From: Firmicutes bacterium UBA2058
GTDB lineage: Bacteria > Bacillota > Clostridia > Tissierellales > Sedimentibacteraceae
Reading direction: 5' to 3'
DNA: 64,000 bases
NCBI GenBank assembly: GCA_002332905.1
Contig: DDAM01000023.1
Span: 58,190 to 122,189, forward strand
Below the pieces are notes generated by a model that was not told where the DNA came from, made no database searches, and was given only the letters and a program-made list of their open reading frames with translations. Below are positions 26,385 through 34,786 of the stretch, piece after piece. How positions within the stretch are numbered: position 1 is the first letter of the stretch; each line of letters begins with the position of its first letter. The position numbers were made by a program, and so were the translations under genes.

Positions 26385-26846
26385 ATGGTAGCAGAAGTAA
26401 GTATTAATAAGATTCAACAAGAAGCAGAGGATTTATTTAGAAATGGATTTTTTTGCTCTGAAGCAATGATAAGCTGTATAAGAAATAATTTTGAACTGGA
26501 TTTACCTGAAGAGGTTATATCAATGGCATCAGCCTTTCCAGTAGGTATGGGACGTTCAAAATGTGTATGTGGAGCTGTTTCTGGAGGTATGATGTGTTTA
26601 GGATATTTCTTTGGTAGAACTAAACAAAAAGACCCTAAAGTTGAAGAATGTCTATCAGTTGCAAATGAGCTTCATGATTGGTTTAAAGAAAAAAATGGTG
26701 CATTATGCTGTAGAATTCTAACTAAAGGCATGGATATGGCATCAGGAGAGCACAAAGCTCAATGCATAAGATTTACTGGTGAAGTAGCTCGTAAGGTTGC
26801 AGAAATAGTTTGTCGTGAAAAAAATATAAGAAATATAGATATGTAA
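26385..26846 (+). CDS. C_GCAxxG_C_C family putative redox protein
   Basis: 153 aa. The family pattern is visible: C26 in GFFCSEAM, then CVCGAVSGG (about 69-77), C81, and later C97 and CC at about 119-120, with C134. The family is defined by conserved cysteines in a helical fold and is often called a redox or oxidoreductase-like protein, without proven activity. The start is the ATG at 26385 behind TTTGGAGGA; an upstream in-frame ATG at 26355 lacks a ribosome site. It is followed after 11 nt by a TDT-family transporter gene, so the two form an operon. Confidence 0.85.
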   Translation: MVAEVSINKIQQEAEDLFRNGFFCSEAMISCIRNNFELDLPEEVISMASAFPVGMGRSKCVCGAVSGGMMCLGYFFGRTKQKDPKVEECLSVANELHDWFKEKNGALCCRILTKGMDMASGEHKAQCIRFTGEVARKVAEIVCREKNIRNIDM

Positions 26847-26857
26847 GAGAGGTATTT

Positions 26858-27787
26858 ATGATAAAGAAGATTCCGCTACCCATTGCAGGTCTAATGTTAG
26901 CCTTAGCTGCGACAGGGAATTTGGTTCAGACATATTCACAAGAATTTCGACTTATATTTGGTGCCATATCGGCAATAATTGGTATTTTACTTATAATAAA
27001 ATTTGTATTATATCCAAAAACTCTTTTAGAGGATTTAAAGAACCCTATAATGGCAAGTGTAGCTCCTACATTTTCCATGGCATGTATGCTTTTGTCAGTT
27101 TATATTAAACCGTATTTATCGAGCGTAGGCAGTATTGTATGGTTTATTGGATTTATACTACACTGCTTGTTGATTATTCTATTTACTTTAAGATTTATAT
27201 TGAAATTTGACATAAAAAAAGTATTTCCAAGCTATTTTATAGTTTATGTAGGACTAGCTGTTGCAAGTATTACTGCTCCTGCCTTTGGAATGCAAATGTT
27301 GGGACAAGTAGTTTTTTGGTTTAGCTTTATATGTTATTTAATACTTTTAGCAATTATTTCATATAGGGTAATAAAGATAAAAGGTATACCAGAACCAGCT
27401 CAACCATTAAATATAATATTTGCGGCACCTGCTAGTTTATGTCTTGCAGGATATCTTTCAAGTTTCGATACAAAAAGTATGATAATAGTTTGCTTTTTAG
27501 CAGGACTTTCAGCACTTATGTATCTTTTTGCATTAGTACAATTGCCAAATTTGCTGAAACTTAAATTTTATCCTAGCTTTTCAGCATTTACATTCCCTAT
27601 GGTTATAAGTGCAATAGCTATAAAAATGACGGATGGATTTTTTACAAAGCTAGGTAACCCTCAAATGTTTTTAAAATATATAATTATAATTCAAACATTT
27701 ATTGCTGTCATATTAGTTTTATATGTTTTGATAAAATATATTTTAATGATTACAAATACGCAACAAGTTAATAAAAACACAAATTAA
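26858..27787 (+). CDS. TDT-family (TehA/SLAC1-like) transporter
   Basis: 309 aa with about ten hydrophobic helices and few charged residues. It resembles the tellurite-resistance/dicarboxylate transporter family, including the family-like opening PLPIAGLMLALAATGNL and a later TAPAFGMQMLGQ segment. Such proteins are anion channels or carriers for malate, sulfite or similar ions; the substrate here is unknown. SD AGAGAGG precedes the ATG. It is cotranscribed with the cysteine-rich protein upstream and closed by a terminator. Confidence 0.8.
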   Translation: MIKKIPLPIAGLMLALAATGNLVQTYSQEFRLIFGAISAIIGILLIIKFVLYPKTLLEDLKNPIMASVAPTFSMACMLLSVYIKPYLSSVGSIVWFIGFILHCLLIILFTLRFILKFDIKKVFPSYFIVYVGLAVASITAPAFGMQMLGQVVFWFSFICYLILLAIISYRVIKIKGIPEPAQPLNIIFAAPASLCLAGYLSSFDTKSMIIVCFLAGLSALMYLFALVQLPNLLKLKFYPSFSAFTFPMVISAIAIKMTDGFFTKLGNPQMFLKYIIIIQTFIAVILVLYVLIKYILMITNTQQVNKNTN

Positions 27788-27796
27788 CTATAAATA

Positions 27797-27829
27797 AGGT
27801 TGAAGAACAGCTTCAGCCTTTCTTTTTTG
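27797..27829 (+). terminator. Intrinsic terminator after the TDT transporter gene
   Basis: AGGTTGAAG/CTTCAGCCT stem with one G-U pair and a 5-nt loop, then a T-rich run. Confidence 0.85.
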
Positions 27830-27909
27830 TATATATTTATGAAAAAAATTCATAATACTATTAAATTTAAATTGTGTAAAAAATATTTTGATAATTTCAA
27901 AAAAAGTAA

Positions 27910-27938
27910 TTGACCTTTTAATAGTTTTAATATAGAAT
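27910..27938 (+). promoter_or_regulatory. Sigma-A promoter of pyrG
   Basis: TTGACC at 27910-27915, 17-nt spacer, TAGAAT at 27933-27938. The expected start near 27945 leaves a leader of about 160 nt before the pyrG ATG. Confidence 0.7.
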
Positions 27939-27986
27939 TGTTTAGTAAATGTTCATATAATATATGTATTTTTTAAAAGTTCGTAA

Positions 27987-28028
27987 AGAGACTAAAAAAA
28001 AAACCCCTTTTTTTGTCTCTATTTTTTT
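27987..28028 (+). terminator. Terminator-like hairpin in the pyrG leader (candidate attenuator)
   Basis: AGAGAC/GTCTCT continued by an A7/T7 stem around a CCCC-containing loop, followed by a seven-T tract, all before the coding region. ACCCC in the loop can pair with GGGGT at 28036-28040 just downstream. Bacillus pyrG is also controlled by an upstream terminator with a C/T-rich arm, but no GGG start is seen here at the predicted transcription start. Confidence 0.65.
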
Positions 28029-28103
28029 ATTTTTAGGGGTATGAAAAATAATAATAGTTTAATTAGGATAAATTAATAATACACAAATTTTTAGGAGGAA
28101 GTT

Positions 28104-29705
28104 ATGCCCAAGTATATTTTTATTACAGGCGGAGTCGTATCATCATTAGGCAAAGGAATAACGGCAGCATCATTAGGTTTATTATTAAAATCTAGAGGAT
28201 TAAAGGTATCTTTACAAAAGTTTGACCCATACATAAATGTGGATCCAGGAACAATGAGCCCATATCAGCATGGGGAGGTTTTTGTCACAGATGATGGAGC
28301 AGAAACAGATTTGGATTTAGGACACTATGAAAGAATAGTTGATATAAACCTTACGAGGTATAGCAGTATCACAACAGGTAAAATTTACTGGTCAGTATTA
28401 AATAAAGAAAGACGTGGAGATTATTTAGGTGCAACAGTTCAAGTAATCCCTCATATTACCAATGAAATAAAAGACATGGTTTATAGAGCGCAAGAGGCTC
28501 AGGATGTAGATGTTGTTATAACTGAAATTGGTGGAACAATAGGAGATATTGAAAGCTTACCATTTATAGAAGCAATACGACAAATAAAATTTGATGTGGG
28601 TAAGGAAAATGTACTTTATGTTCACGTAACTCTTTTACCATATCTTAACAAGGCAGGAGAGCTTAAAACAAAGCCGACACAGCATAGTGTTAAAGAACTT
28701 AGAAGCGCGGGAATTCAACCAGATATATTAGTTTGCCGTACAGAGGTAGAACTGACAGAAGAACAGAAAAATAAAATTGCATTGTTCTGTAATGTTGACA
28801 AAAACAATGTTATTCAAAATCTTGACGCGGAAAGCCTATATGATATTCCTCTATTATTAGAGGAGGAAGGACTTGCTAATATTGTATGCAAGGAGCTTAA
28901 ATTAAATTGTACTGAACCAGATTTAGCTACATGGAAGTGTATGGTTGATGCATCTAAGCATACAAAACATAAAGTTACTATTGGACTTGTTGGTAAATAT
29001 GTTGAGTTAAGAGATGCTTACCTTTCAGTAGCGGAAAGCTTAAAACATGGTGGTATAGAAAATAGTGCAGATGTAGAAATTAAATGGATACATGCTACTG
29101 ATGTTAATGAAAACAACTATGAGGATATGCTTAATGACTGTGATGGTATATTGATACCAGGTGGCTTTGGTGATAGAGGTGTTGAGGGTAAAATTTTAGC
29201 TGCTAATTATGCTAGAGAGAATAAAATTCCTTTCTTAGGAATATGCTTAGGTATGCAGATGGCAGTTACTGAATTTGCAAGAAATGTAGTAGGATTTAAA
29301 GATGCACATAGCTCAGAATTAAATCCAAATACTACTCATCCTGTTATAGATATTATGGAGGACCAAGTTAATATTGAAAACAAAGGTGGAACAATGAGGC
29401 TTGGCGAATATCCATGTAAGTTAAAAGAAGGTTCTAAGGCAAAGGCTGCATATGGAAATGAAGATATAATTTACGAACGTCATAGACATAGATATGAGTT
29501 TAATAATGATTACAGAGAGATTATTGAGAAAAACGGTATGGAAATAACAGGTGTATCTCCTGATAATCGATTAGTTGAAATTGTTGAGATAAAAGACCAT
29601 CCATGGTTTGTAGCAGCACAATTCCATCCAGAATTTAAATCAAGGCCAACAAGAAGTCATCCATTATTTAGAGATTTAATAAAAGCAGCAATAGAAAATA
29701 AATAA
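28104..29705 (+). CDS. pyrG: CTP synthase
   Basis: 533 aa, normal length. N-terminal amidoligase domain with FITGGVVSSLGKGI and the DPYINVDPGTMSPYQHGEVFVT segment, then a C-terminal class I glutaminase domain with IPGGFGDRG and catalytic C381 in GICLGMQ; the His/Glu pair lies in the QFHPEF segment. It makes CTP from UTP using glutamine and ATP. SD AGGAGG precedes the ATG. It is transcribed alone, behind a leader with a terminator-like hairpin, which suggests attenuation control by CTP. Its stop codon directly abuts the left end of a large palindromic repeat element. Confidence 0.97.
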   Translation: MPKYIFITGGVVSSLGKGITAASLGLLLKSRGLKVSLQKFDPYINVDPGTMSPYQHGEVFVTDDGAETDLDLGHYERIVDINLTRYSSITTGKIYWSVLNKERRGDYLGATVQVIPHITNEIKDMVYRAQEAQDVDVVITEIGGTIGDIESLPFIEAIRQIKFDVGKENVLYVHVTLLPYLNKAGELKTKPTQHSVKELRSAGIQPDILVCRTEVELTEEQKNKIALFCNVDKNNVIQNLDAESLYDIPLLLEEEGLANIVCKELKLNCTEPDLATWKCMVDASKHTKHKVTIGLVGKYVELRDAYLSVAESLKHGGIENSADVEIKWIHATDVNENNYEDMLNDCDGILIPGGFGDRGVEGKILAANYARENKIPFLGICLGMQMAVTEFARNVVGFKDAHSSELNPNTTHPVIDIMEDQVNIENKGGTMRLGEYPCKLKEGSKAKAAYGNEDIIYERHRHRYEFNNDYREIIEKNGMEITGVSPDNRLVEIVEIKDHPWFVAAQFHPEFKSRPTRSHPLFRDLIKAAIENK

Positions 29706-30300
29706 TTTATCATAGCAATAATTAAGATATTGATAAGTGAAATCTTAGTAGAGTGTTATTTCTTCGACATACTATTGTTATGAATTAAAGGTGAGCAATA
29801 AATATAAAAAAAGTTTCTGTCTCCGCAACGAGACTTACCTTGATTTTAATAAGGAAGGTAAATCTCGTTGAAGTCGCATAAACTTTTTTTATATTTATTG
29901 CCTCCATAGCACCGAAAATCAAAGAAAAAATAAAAAACATTTTTTATTTGATTTTCTACTGTATTGGTGTGTTCTTCTACTAAGCTTTTACACCCCTAGC
30001 CAACTAATAAGCTTAGTAAACAGCTCTGCCAAAATGAGGATAACCAAAGAAAAATCCTTTTATTTTTCTTTGGTTATCGGTTGCTATGAATAGCTAAGTA
30101 TATATAAAACGTTTATGTGACTTAATGAGGATTTCCCTTCCAAACATTAGGGGATAATCCCCTAATGTTTTTAAAAATCAAGGGAAACCGAATTACGGAA
30201 TCAGAAACGTTTTTTATATGCTTTGCTTCCCTTAGATTCGTAGTAGAAGTAAGTCGAAGCAATTATTTGTCTACTGACTTAGTAAGTTAAATTCTTATTT
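29706..30300 (+). repeat. Large nested-palindrome repeat element, copy 1
   Basis: Non-coding block of about 590 bp starting at the pyrG stop. The whole is an imperfect inverted repeat centred near 30000, with ends related as AGTAGAGTG..TTCGAC and GTCGAAG..TGTCTAC. Each half holds two hairpins: a 22-bp perfect stem (29795-29816 with 29880-29901), its weaker partner in the right half (about 30106-30215), an AT-rich stem at 29925-29957, and a 17-bp stem (30039-30055 with 30062-30078). No reading frame of note. Copy 2 (36150-36744) is in opposite orientation and nearly identical over the left 230 bp. The block also holds an extra hairpin at about 30142-30171 that copy 2 lacks. Confidence 0.88.
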
Positions 30301-30311
30301 ATAATACGATA

Positions 30312-30370
30312 TTGACAAATATATAAAATAATAGTAAACTGGTTAATAGTTAATTGGTTAACTATTAACC
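30312..30370 (+). promoter_or_regulatory. Promoter and MarR operator
   Basis: TTGACA at 30312-30317, 17-nt spacer, TAAACT at 30335-30340. Directly downstream is a perfect 13-bp inverted repeat GGTTAATAGTTAA-TTGG-TTAACTATTAACC (30341-30370) covering the start site. The next gene is a MarR regulator, so it is probably an autorepression site. Confidence 0.85.
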
Positions 30371-30400
30371 GACTAACTAAATTTTATTATGGAGGATTAT

Positions 30401-30904
30401 ATGGACTTAAGATGTATTATTGGTAGAATGAACAAATTAAATATTATGCATAGAATTTTAATTCATAGATTAGCAATGAAAAATGATATGTATTTTGGTC
30501 AATTTCCAATACTTGAATATGTAAAACGCAATAATATGTGCACTCAGAAGGATATAGCAGATTTTTTGCAAATTTCACCACCTTCTATAGCTACATCTAT
30601 AAAAAGAATGCAAAAAACAGGATTTTTAGAAAAGTCATGCGATGAGAATGATTTAAGGTGCAACCGCATAACAATTACTCAAAAGGGTATTGAATCCTTT
30701 GAAACTTGCAGAAATGATTTTAATAATATAGATGAGAAGCTGTTTAAGGGTTTTTCAGAGGAAGAACGCAAAACTATATATGATTATTTTGGTAGGATGC
30801 TTGAAAATTTATCTACTGATGAATTTAAAGATAAAACTACATTTTCTCTAATAGCAGAAGAAAAATTAATGCATGAGCAAATTAAGAAAAAGAAGAAAGA
30901 GTGA
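30401..30904 (+). CDS. MarR-family transcriptional regulator
   Basis: 167 aa. The winged-helix domain (about 25-110) shows TQKDIADFLQISPPSIATSIKRMQKTGF and the wing segment CDENDLRCNRITITQKG. The first ATG at 30389 belongs to the ATGGAGG ribosome site, so the start is set at 30401. It heads an operon with two ABC exporter subunits and probably represses it through the 13-bp palindrome at 30341-30370 until a drug or toxic compound binds. C-terminal lysine-rich tail KKKKKE. Confidence 0.9.
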   Translation: MDLRCIIGRMNKLNIMHRILIHRLAMKNDMYFGQFPILEYVKRNNMCTQKDIADFLQISPPSIATSIKRMQKTGFLEKSCDENDLRCNRITITQKGIESFETCRNDFNNIDEKLFKGFSEEERKTIYDYFGRMLENLSTDEFKDKTTFSLIAEEKLMHEQIKKKKKE

Positions 30905-30960
30905 GTAAAAAACAATTTTCACTTTATAATGACGTCGTGAAATGGCGTAATGGAGGTAAT
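30905..30960 (+). repeat. Intra-operon hairpin module (copy C)
   Basis: AGTGA/TCACT around the marR stop (30900-30904 with 30919-30923), then ACGTC-GTGAAAT-GGCGT (30932-30948) followed by AATGGAGGTAATATG. The last part matches the junctions before the V-ATPase K and E genes. Confidence 0.7.
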
Positions 30961-32685
30961 ATGATTAAAAAGCTTAAACCTTATTTATCTAAATATAAAT
31001 TATTTACGATATTAGCACCTTTAGCAATAATTATAGAGGTGCTTTTAGAAATTAGAATACCATTTCTTATGTCACAAATAGTAGATGTAGGTATAGCTTC
31101 ACAGGACATTACATATGTGCTAAAAACAGGTGGATTAATGATAGTAATGGCTGTTTTAGCAATGTTGTTTGGAGTGATTTCTGCTGTTTGTGGTGCTAAG
31201 GCTGGTATGGGATTTGGCAGTGAAATTAGAAAAGGTATATTTAACAAAATACAAGAATTTTCATTTGCCAATATTGATAAATTCAGTACTGCATCTTTGG
31301 TGACTAGATTAACTTCAGATGTTAATAACACACAGAATGCATTTATGATGATAATTCGAATTGCAGTTAGAGCTCCTGTTATGCTTGTGAGCGCTACAAT
31401 AATGGCATATAGCATTAATAAAAGCTTAGTAAGTGTTTTTTTAGTGGCTATACCAATTCTAGCTATTTCCTTATCATTTATTGCTATGAAAACTTATCCA
31501 AGGTTTCATGCAATGTTAAAAAAATATGATGCTATGAATGCTACTGTACAAGAAAACTTAATATCTGTTAGAGTAGTTAAATCCTTTGTACGTTCAAAAT
31601 TTGAAAAAGATAAATTTAAGGAAACAAATGATGGACTTATGAATGCTTCATTGCGCGCTGAAAAAATACTTATATGGAATATGCCAATAATGCAGATGAC
31701 TATGTATAGTTGTATTATTGCAATACTTTGGTTTGGAGGTATAAAGGTAATTGGTGGAACTATGCATACAGGTGAACTCATAAGTTTTATTAGCTATGTT
31801 TCACAAATACTTATGTCACTTATGATGATATCAATGATATTTGTTAATCTTGTGTTGTCAAGAGCATCTGTTTCTCGTATAGTAGAAATACTTGATGAAA
31901 AGGTTGACGTTACGGACTCAGCTAGCAAGGGTTTAAAAGTTCCAGATGGCTCTATTGTATTTAATAATGTTTCTTTTAAATATAATAATGAGTCAGAAAA
32001 TAATGTATTAGACAATATTAACTTTGAAATCAAACCTGGTGAAAGAGTTGGTATAATTGGAGGAACTGGTTCATCAAAAACAACATTAGTTCAATTGATA
32101 CCTAGACTTTATGATACAACAGAAGGAGAAGTACTGGTTGGAGGTAATAATGTTAAAGATTATAAGCTAGATACTTTAAGAGATGAAGTGAGCATGGTAC
32201 TCCAAAAAAATGTCTTATTCTCCGGAACAATAAAGGATAATCTAAAATGGGGTAATTTAAGTGCTACTGATGAAGAAGTAATGGAGGCTTGTAAAAATGC
32301 ACAGGCACATGATTTTATAATGTCCTTTGAAAAGGGATATGATACTGAACTTGGGCAAGGTGGAGTTAATGTATCTGGTGGACAAAAGCAACGTTTGTGT
32401 ATTGCAAGAGCCCTTTTGAAAAAACCTAAGATTATAATATTAGATGATAGTACTAGTGCTGTAGATACAGCCACTGATACAAGAATAAGAGAAGCTCTCA
32501 ATGAAAATCTAAAAGATACTACAGTTATAATAATTGCTCAGCGTATTACTTCCATATGCGATGCAGATAAGGTTATTATTATAGATGATGGTAGAATAAA
32601 TGCTATAGGTACCCCAGATGAACTTTTAGAAACTAATGAAATATATCAAGAAATTTATAATTCGCAACAAAAGGGGGTGGCTTAA
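30961..32685 (+). CDS. ABC exporter half-transporter, degenerate-site subunit
   Basis: 574 aa: six-helix type 1 exporter domain (about 15-310) and ATPase domain (about 335-570). Signature VSGGQKQR is intact. Walker A is GGTGSSKTT with serine in place of the second glycine, Walker B is IILDDSTSAVD with aspartate instead of the catalytic glutamate, and the switch histidine is glutamine (IIIAQRIT). These are the marks of the non-catalytic site in heterodimeric exporters such as BmrCD or TM287/288. The start is the ATG at 30961 behind TGGAGG. It partners the subunit encoded at 32687; under MarR control and likely multidrug export. Confidence 0.92.
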   Translation: MIKKLKPYLSKYKLFTILAPLAIIIEVLLEIRIPFLMSQIVDVGIASQDITYVLKTGGLMIVMAVLAMLFGVISAVCGAKAGMGFGSEIRKGIFNKIQEFSFANIDKFSTASLVTRLTSDVNNTQNAFMMIIRIAVRAPVMLVSATIMAYSINKSLVSVFLVAIPILAISLSFIAMKTYPRFHAMLKKYDAMNATVQENLISVRVVKSFVRSKFEKDKFKETNDGLMNASLRAEKILIWNMPIMQMTMYSCIIAILWFGGIKVIGGTMHTGELISFISYVSQILMSLMMISMIFVNLVLSRASVSRIVEILDEKVDVTDSASKGLKVPDGSIVFNNVSFKYNNESENNVLDNINFEIKPGERVGIIGGTGSSKTTLVQLIPRLYDTTEGEVLVGGNNVKDYKLDTLRDEVSMVLQKNVLFSGTIKDNLKWGNLSATDEEVMEACKNAQAHDFIMSFEKGYDTELGQGGVNVSGGQKQRLCIARALLKKPKIIILDDSTSAVDTATDTRIREALNENLKDTTVIIIAQRITSICDADKVIIIDDGRINAIGTPDELLETNEIYQEIYNSQQKGVA

Positions 32686-32686
32686 T

Positions 32687-34534
32687 ATGCAAGGAAGAAG
32701 AATGCAAATGCACGGTGGAAGAAAACCTAAGAACATAAAAAGAACATTGACAAGAATTCTAAGCTACATGCTCAGACAAAAATGGTTGCTTATTTTAGTA
32801 GCAATTTTAATTGTTATTAGCTCAGGGGCCTCGGTTGCTGGGACATATTTCTTAAAGCCTCTTATAAATAAAGGTATAGTACCACTTATAGGTAAAAATA
32901 CACAATCCTCAGATTTTATTCCACTTATTAAGATGCTTTTAATTATGGTGAGCGTATATTTACTTGGAGTTGTGGCAACATACACATATGCAAGAATTAT
33001 GATATTTGTTTCCAATAAAACACTTAATACAATAAGAAAAGATTTATTTAATCACATGCAGGATTTGCCTATTAAATATTTTGACACTCATACTCATGGG
33101 GAGCTTATGAGCAGATATACAAGTGATGTTGATACCTTAAGAGAATCACTAAATAACGGTGTTACACAGCTTATGACATCCTCTATAACTGTTATAAGTA
33201 CATTTATAATGATGCTTGTATTAAGTCCTGTACTAACAATTTTAATTATAATAATGATATTTGTTATGATTAATATAATAAAATTTATAGGCTCAAGAAG
33301 TGCGACTTACTTTAGAAACCAACAAAAAGCAGTAGGTGCAGCTAATGGTTATATTGAAGAAATGATTGAAGGACAAAAGGTTGTAAAGGTATTTACTCAT
33401 GAAGAAAAAGTAAAATCTGAATTTGAAATTTTGAATAATAATCTTAGAGATGCAGCTACTAATGCAAATATATATGCAAGTGTGATAATGCCAGTAATGG
33501 GTAATTTATCGTATTTTAATTATGCACTTACTGCAACTATTGGCGCAATGATGACAATTAAAGGATTTTTGGATATAGGCACAATTGCTTCATTTTTACA
33601 GTATACAAGATCTTTCTCGCAGCCTATAACGCAAATTTCCCAACAATTTAATTCAGTACTTGCAGCCCTTGCAGGAGCTGAACGTATTTTTGAAATCATA
33701 GATGAAACTCCAGAGACGGACGAAGGAAAAATTACATTAGAGAATGGTAACAGCATTGCAGTATGGAATACTGGAAATAGTGAAAATGATAGCGTTAGAG
33801 TTAAAGGTGATGTGGAATTTAAAAATGTAAACTTTGGTTATGAGTCAAACCATACAGTTTTACATGATTTATCATTGCATGCAAGCCCAGGACAAAAAAT
33901 TGCATTTGTAGGTTCAACCGGTGCAGGAAAAACTACAATAACGAACTTAATAAATCGATTTTATGATATTCAAGAAGGAACTATAACCTATGATGGAATT
34001 GACATAAAAAAAATTAAAAAGGATGATTTAAGGCGTTCGCTTGCTATGGTTTTGCAGGATACGCATTTGTTCACAGGAACTGTAAAAGAAAATATAAGAT
34101 ACGGCAGGTTAGATGCAACAGATGATGAGATAATAGAGGCTGCAAAGCTCGCCAATGCACATTCATTTATTAAGCATTTGCCAAAAGGGTATGATACTAT
34201 GTTAGTTTCTGACGGCGCAAATTTAAGTCAAGGCCAAAGACAGTTACTTAACATTGCTCGTGCGGCGGTGGCAAATCCACATGTTCTGATACTAGATGAA
34301 GCAACCAGCTCTATAGATACAAGAACTGAAAAGCTAATAGAGCAAGGTATGGATAAGCTAATGCAAGGGCGTACAGTTTTTATTATCGCTCATAGGCTAT
34401 CCACAGTTAGAAATTCAGATTTAATAATGGTTTTAGAAGGCGGAAAAGTGATAGAAAAAGGCAATCACGACGAGCTAATAAGTCAAAAAGGTAAGTATTA
34501 TCAGCTTTACACAGGACAATTTGAACTAGAATAG
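32687..34534 (+). CDS. ABC exporter half-transporter, catalytic-site subunit
   Basis: 615 aa: N-terminal basic segment, six-helix exporter domain (about 35-330) and ATPase domain (about 370-610). Walker A GSTGAGKTT, Walker B LILDEATSSID and switch histidine IIAHRLST are canonical, while the signature is LSQGQRQ, with G replaced by Q at the third position, as in many subunits of heterodimeric exporters. The start is the ATG one base after the upstream stop codon, behind AAGGGGGTGG. With the preceding protein it forms an asymmetric exporter. Alternative upstream start (32636) would overlap the previous gene and lacks a ribosome site. Confidence 0.92.
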   Translation: MQGRRMQMHGGRKPKNIKRTLTRILSYMLRQKWLLILVAILIVISSGASVAGTYFLKPLINKGIVPLIGKNTQSSDFIPLIKMLLIMVSVYLLGVVATYTYARIMIFVSNKTLNTIRKDLFNHMQDLPIKYFDTHTHGELMSRYTSDVDTLRESLNNGVTQLMTSSITVISTFIMMLVLSPVLTILIIIMIFVMINIIKFIGSRSATYFRNQQKAVGAANGYIEEMIEGQKVVKVFTHEEKVKSEFEILNNNLRDAATNANIYASVIMPVMGNLSYFNYALTATIGAMMTIKGFLDIGTIASFLQYTRSFSQPITQISQQFNSVLAALAGAERIFEIIDETPETDEGKITLENGNSIAVWNTGNSENDSVRVKGDVEFKNVNFGYESNHTVLHDLSLHASPGQKIAFVGSTGAGKTTITNLINRFYDIQEGTITYDGIDIKKIKKDDLRRSLAMVLQDTHLFTGTVKENIRYGRLDATDDEIIEAAKLANAHSFIKHLPKGYDTMLVSDGANLSQGQRQLLNIARAAVANPHVLILDEATSSIDTRTEKLIEQGMDKLMQGRTVFIIAHRLSTVRNSDLIMVLEGGKVIEKGNHDELISQKGKYYQLYTGQFELE

Positions 34535-34786
34535 TAAATAGCAGAATAAATAATGTTTTGGAATAAATTAAATATATAGCTATTATTTTGTTGCAATATT
34601 TATAAAAAAATTATAATATAAGGTTGAAAGAAATTATTATGAGGAAAGGTGACGTAATGAGGAATATTTGTATTTTACTTTAGCTACTTGTGTCATAATA
34701 TTTGTTTAGTAGGTTGTACGAAATAGAAAAATAAAATTTTGCGTTATATAGAGTTTATAGCATAAATAATAAGGAGTAAACCGTGT
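34535..34786. other. Intergenic region after the MarR-ABC operon
   Basis: AT-rich, no convincing terminator. It contains a possible 8-codon reading frame at 34657-34683 with GAGGAAAGGTGACGTA before its ATG. That flank resembles the hairpin modules found inside operons and may be a remnant. Nothing else recognised. Confidence 0.4.

Noticed and set aside
28104..29705. Classical reiterative-transcription control of pyrG
   Set aside because: No GGG at the predicted start site; kept only as an unresolved attenuator.
29706..30300. Palindromic element as a CRISPR array or a known riboswitch
   Set aside because: There are no equal-spaced direct repeats or spacers, and no aptamer core that I recognise.
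34657..34683. Eight-codon reading frame as a leader peptide
   Set aside because: It has a plausible ribosome site but no attenuator follows and no codon bias is visible; chance cannot be excluded.
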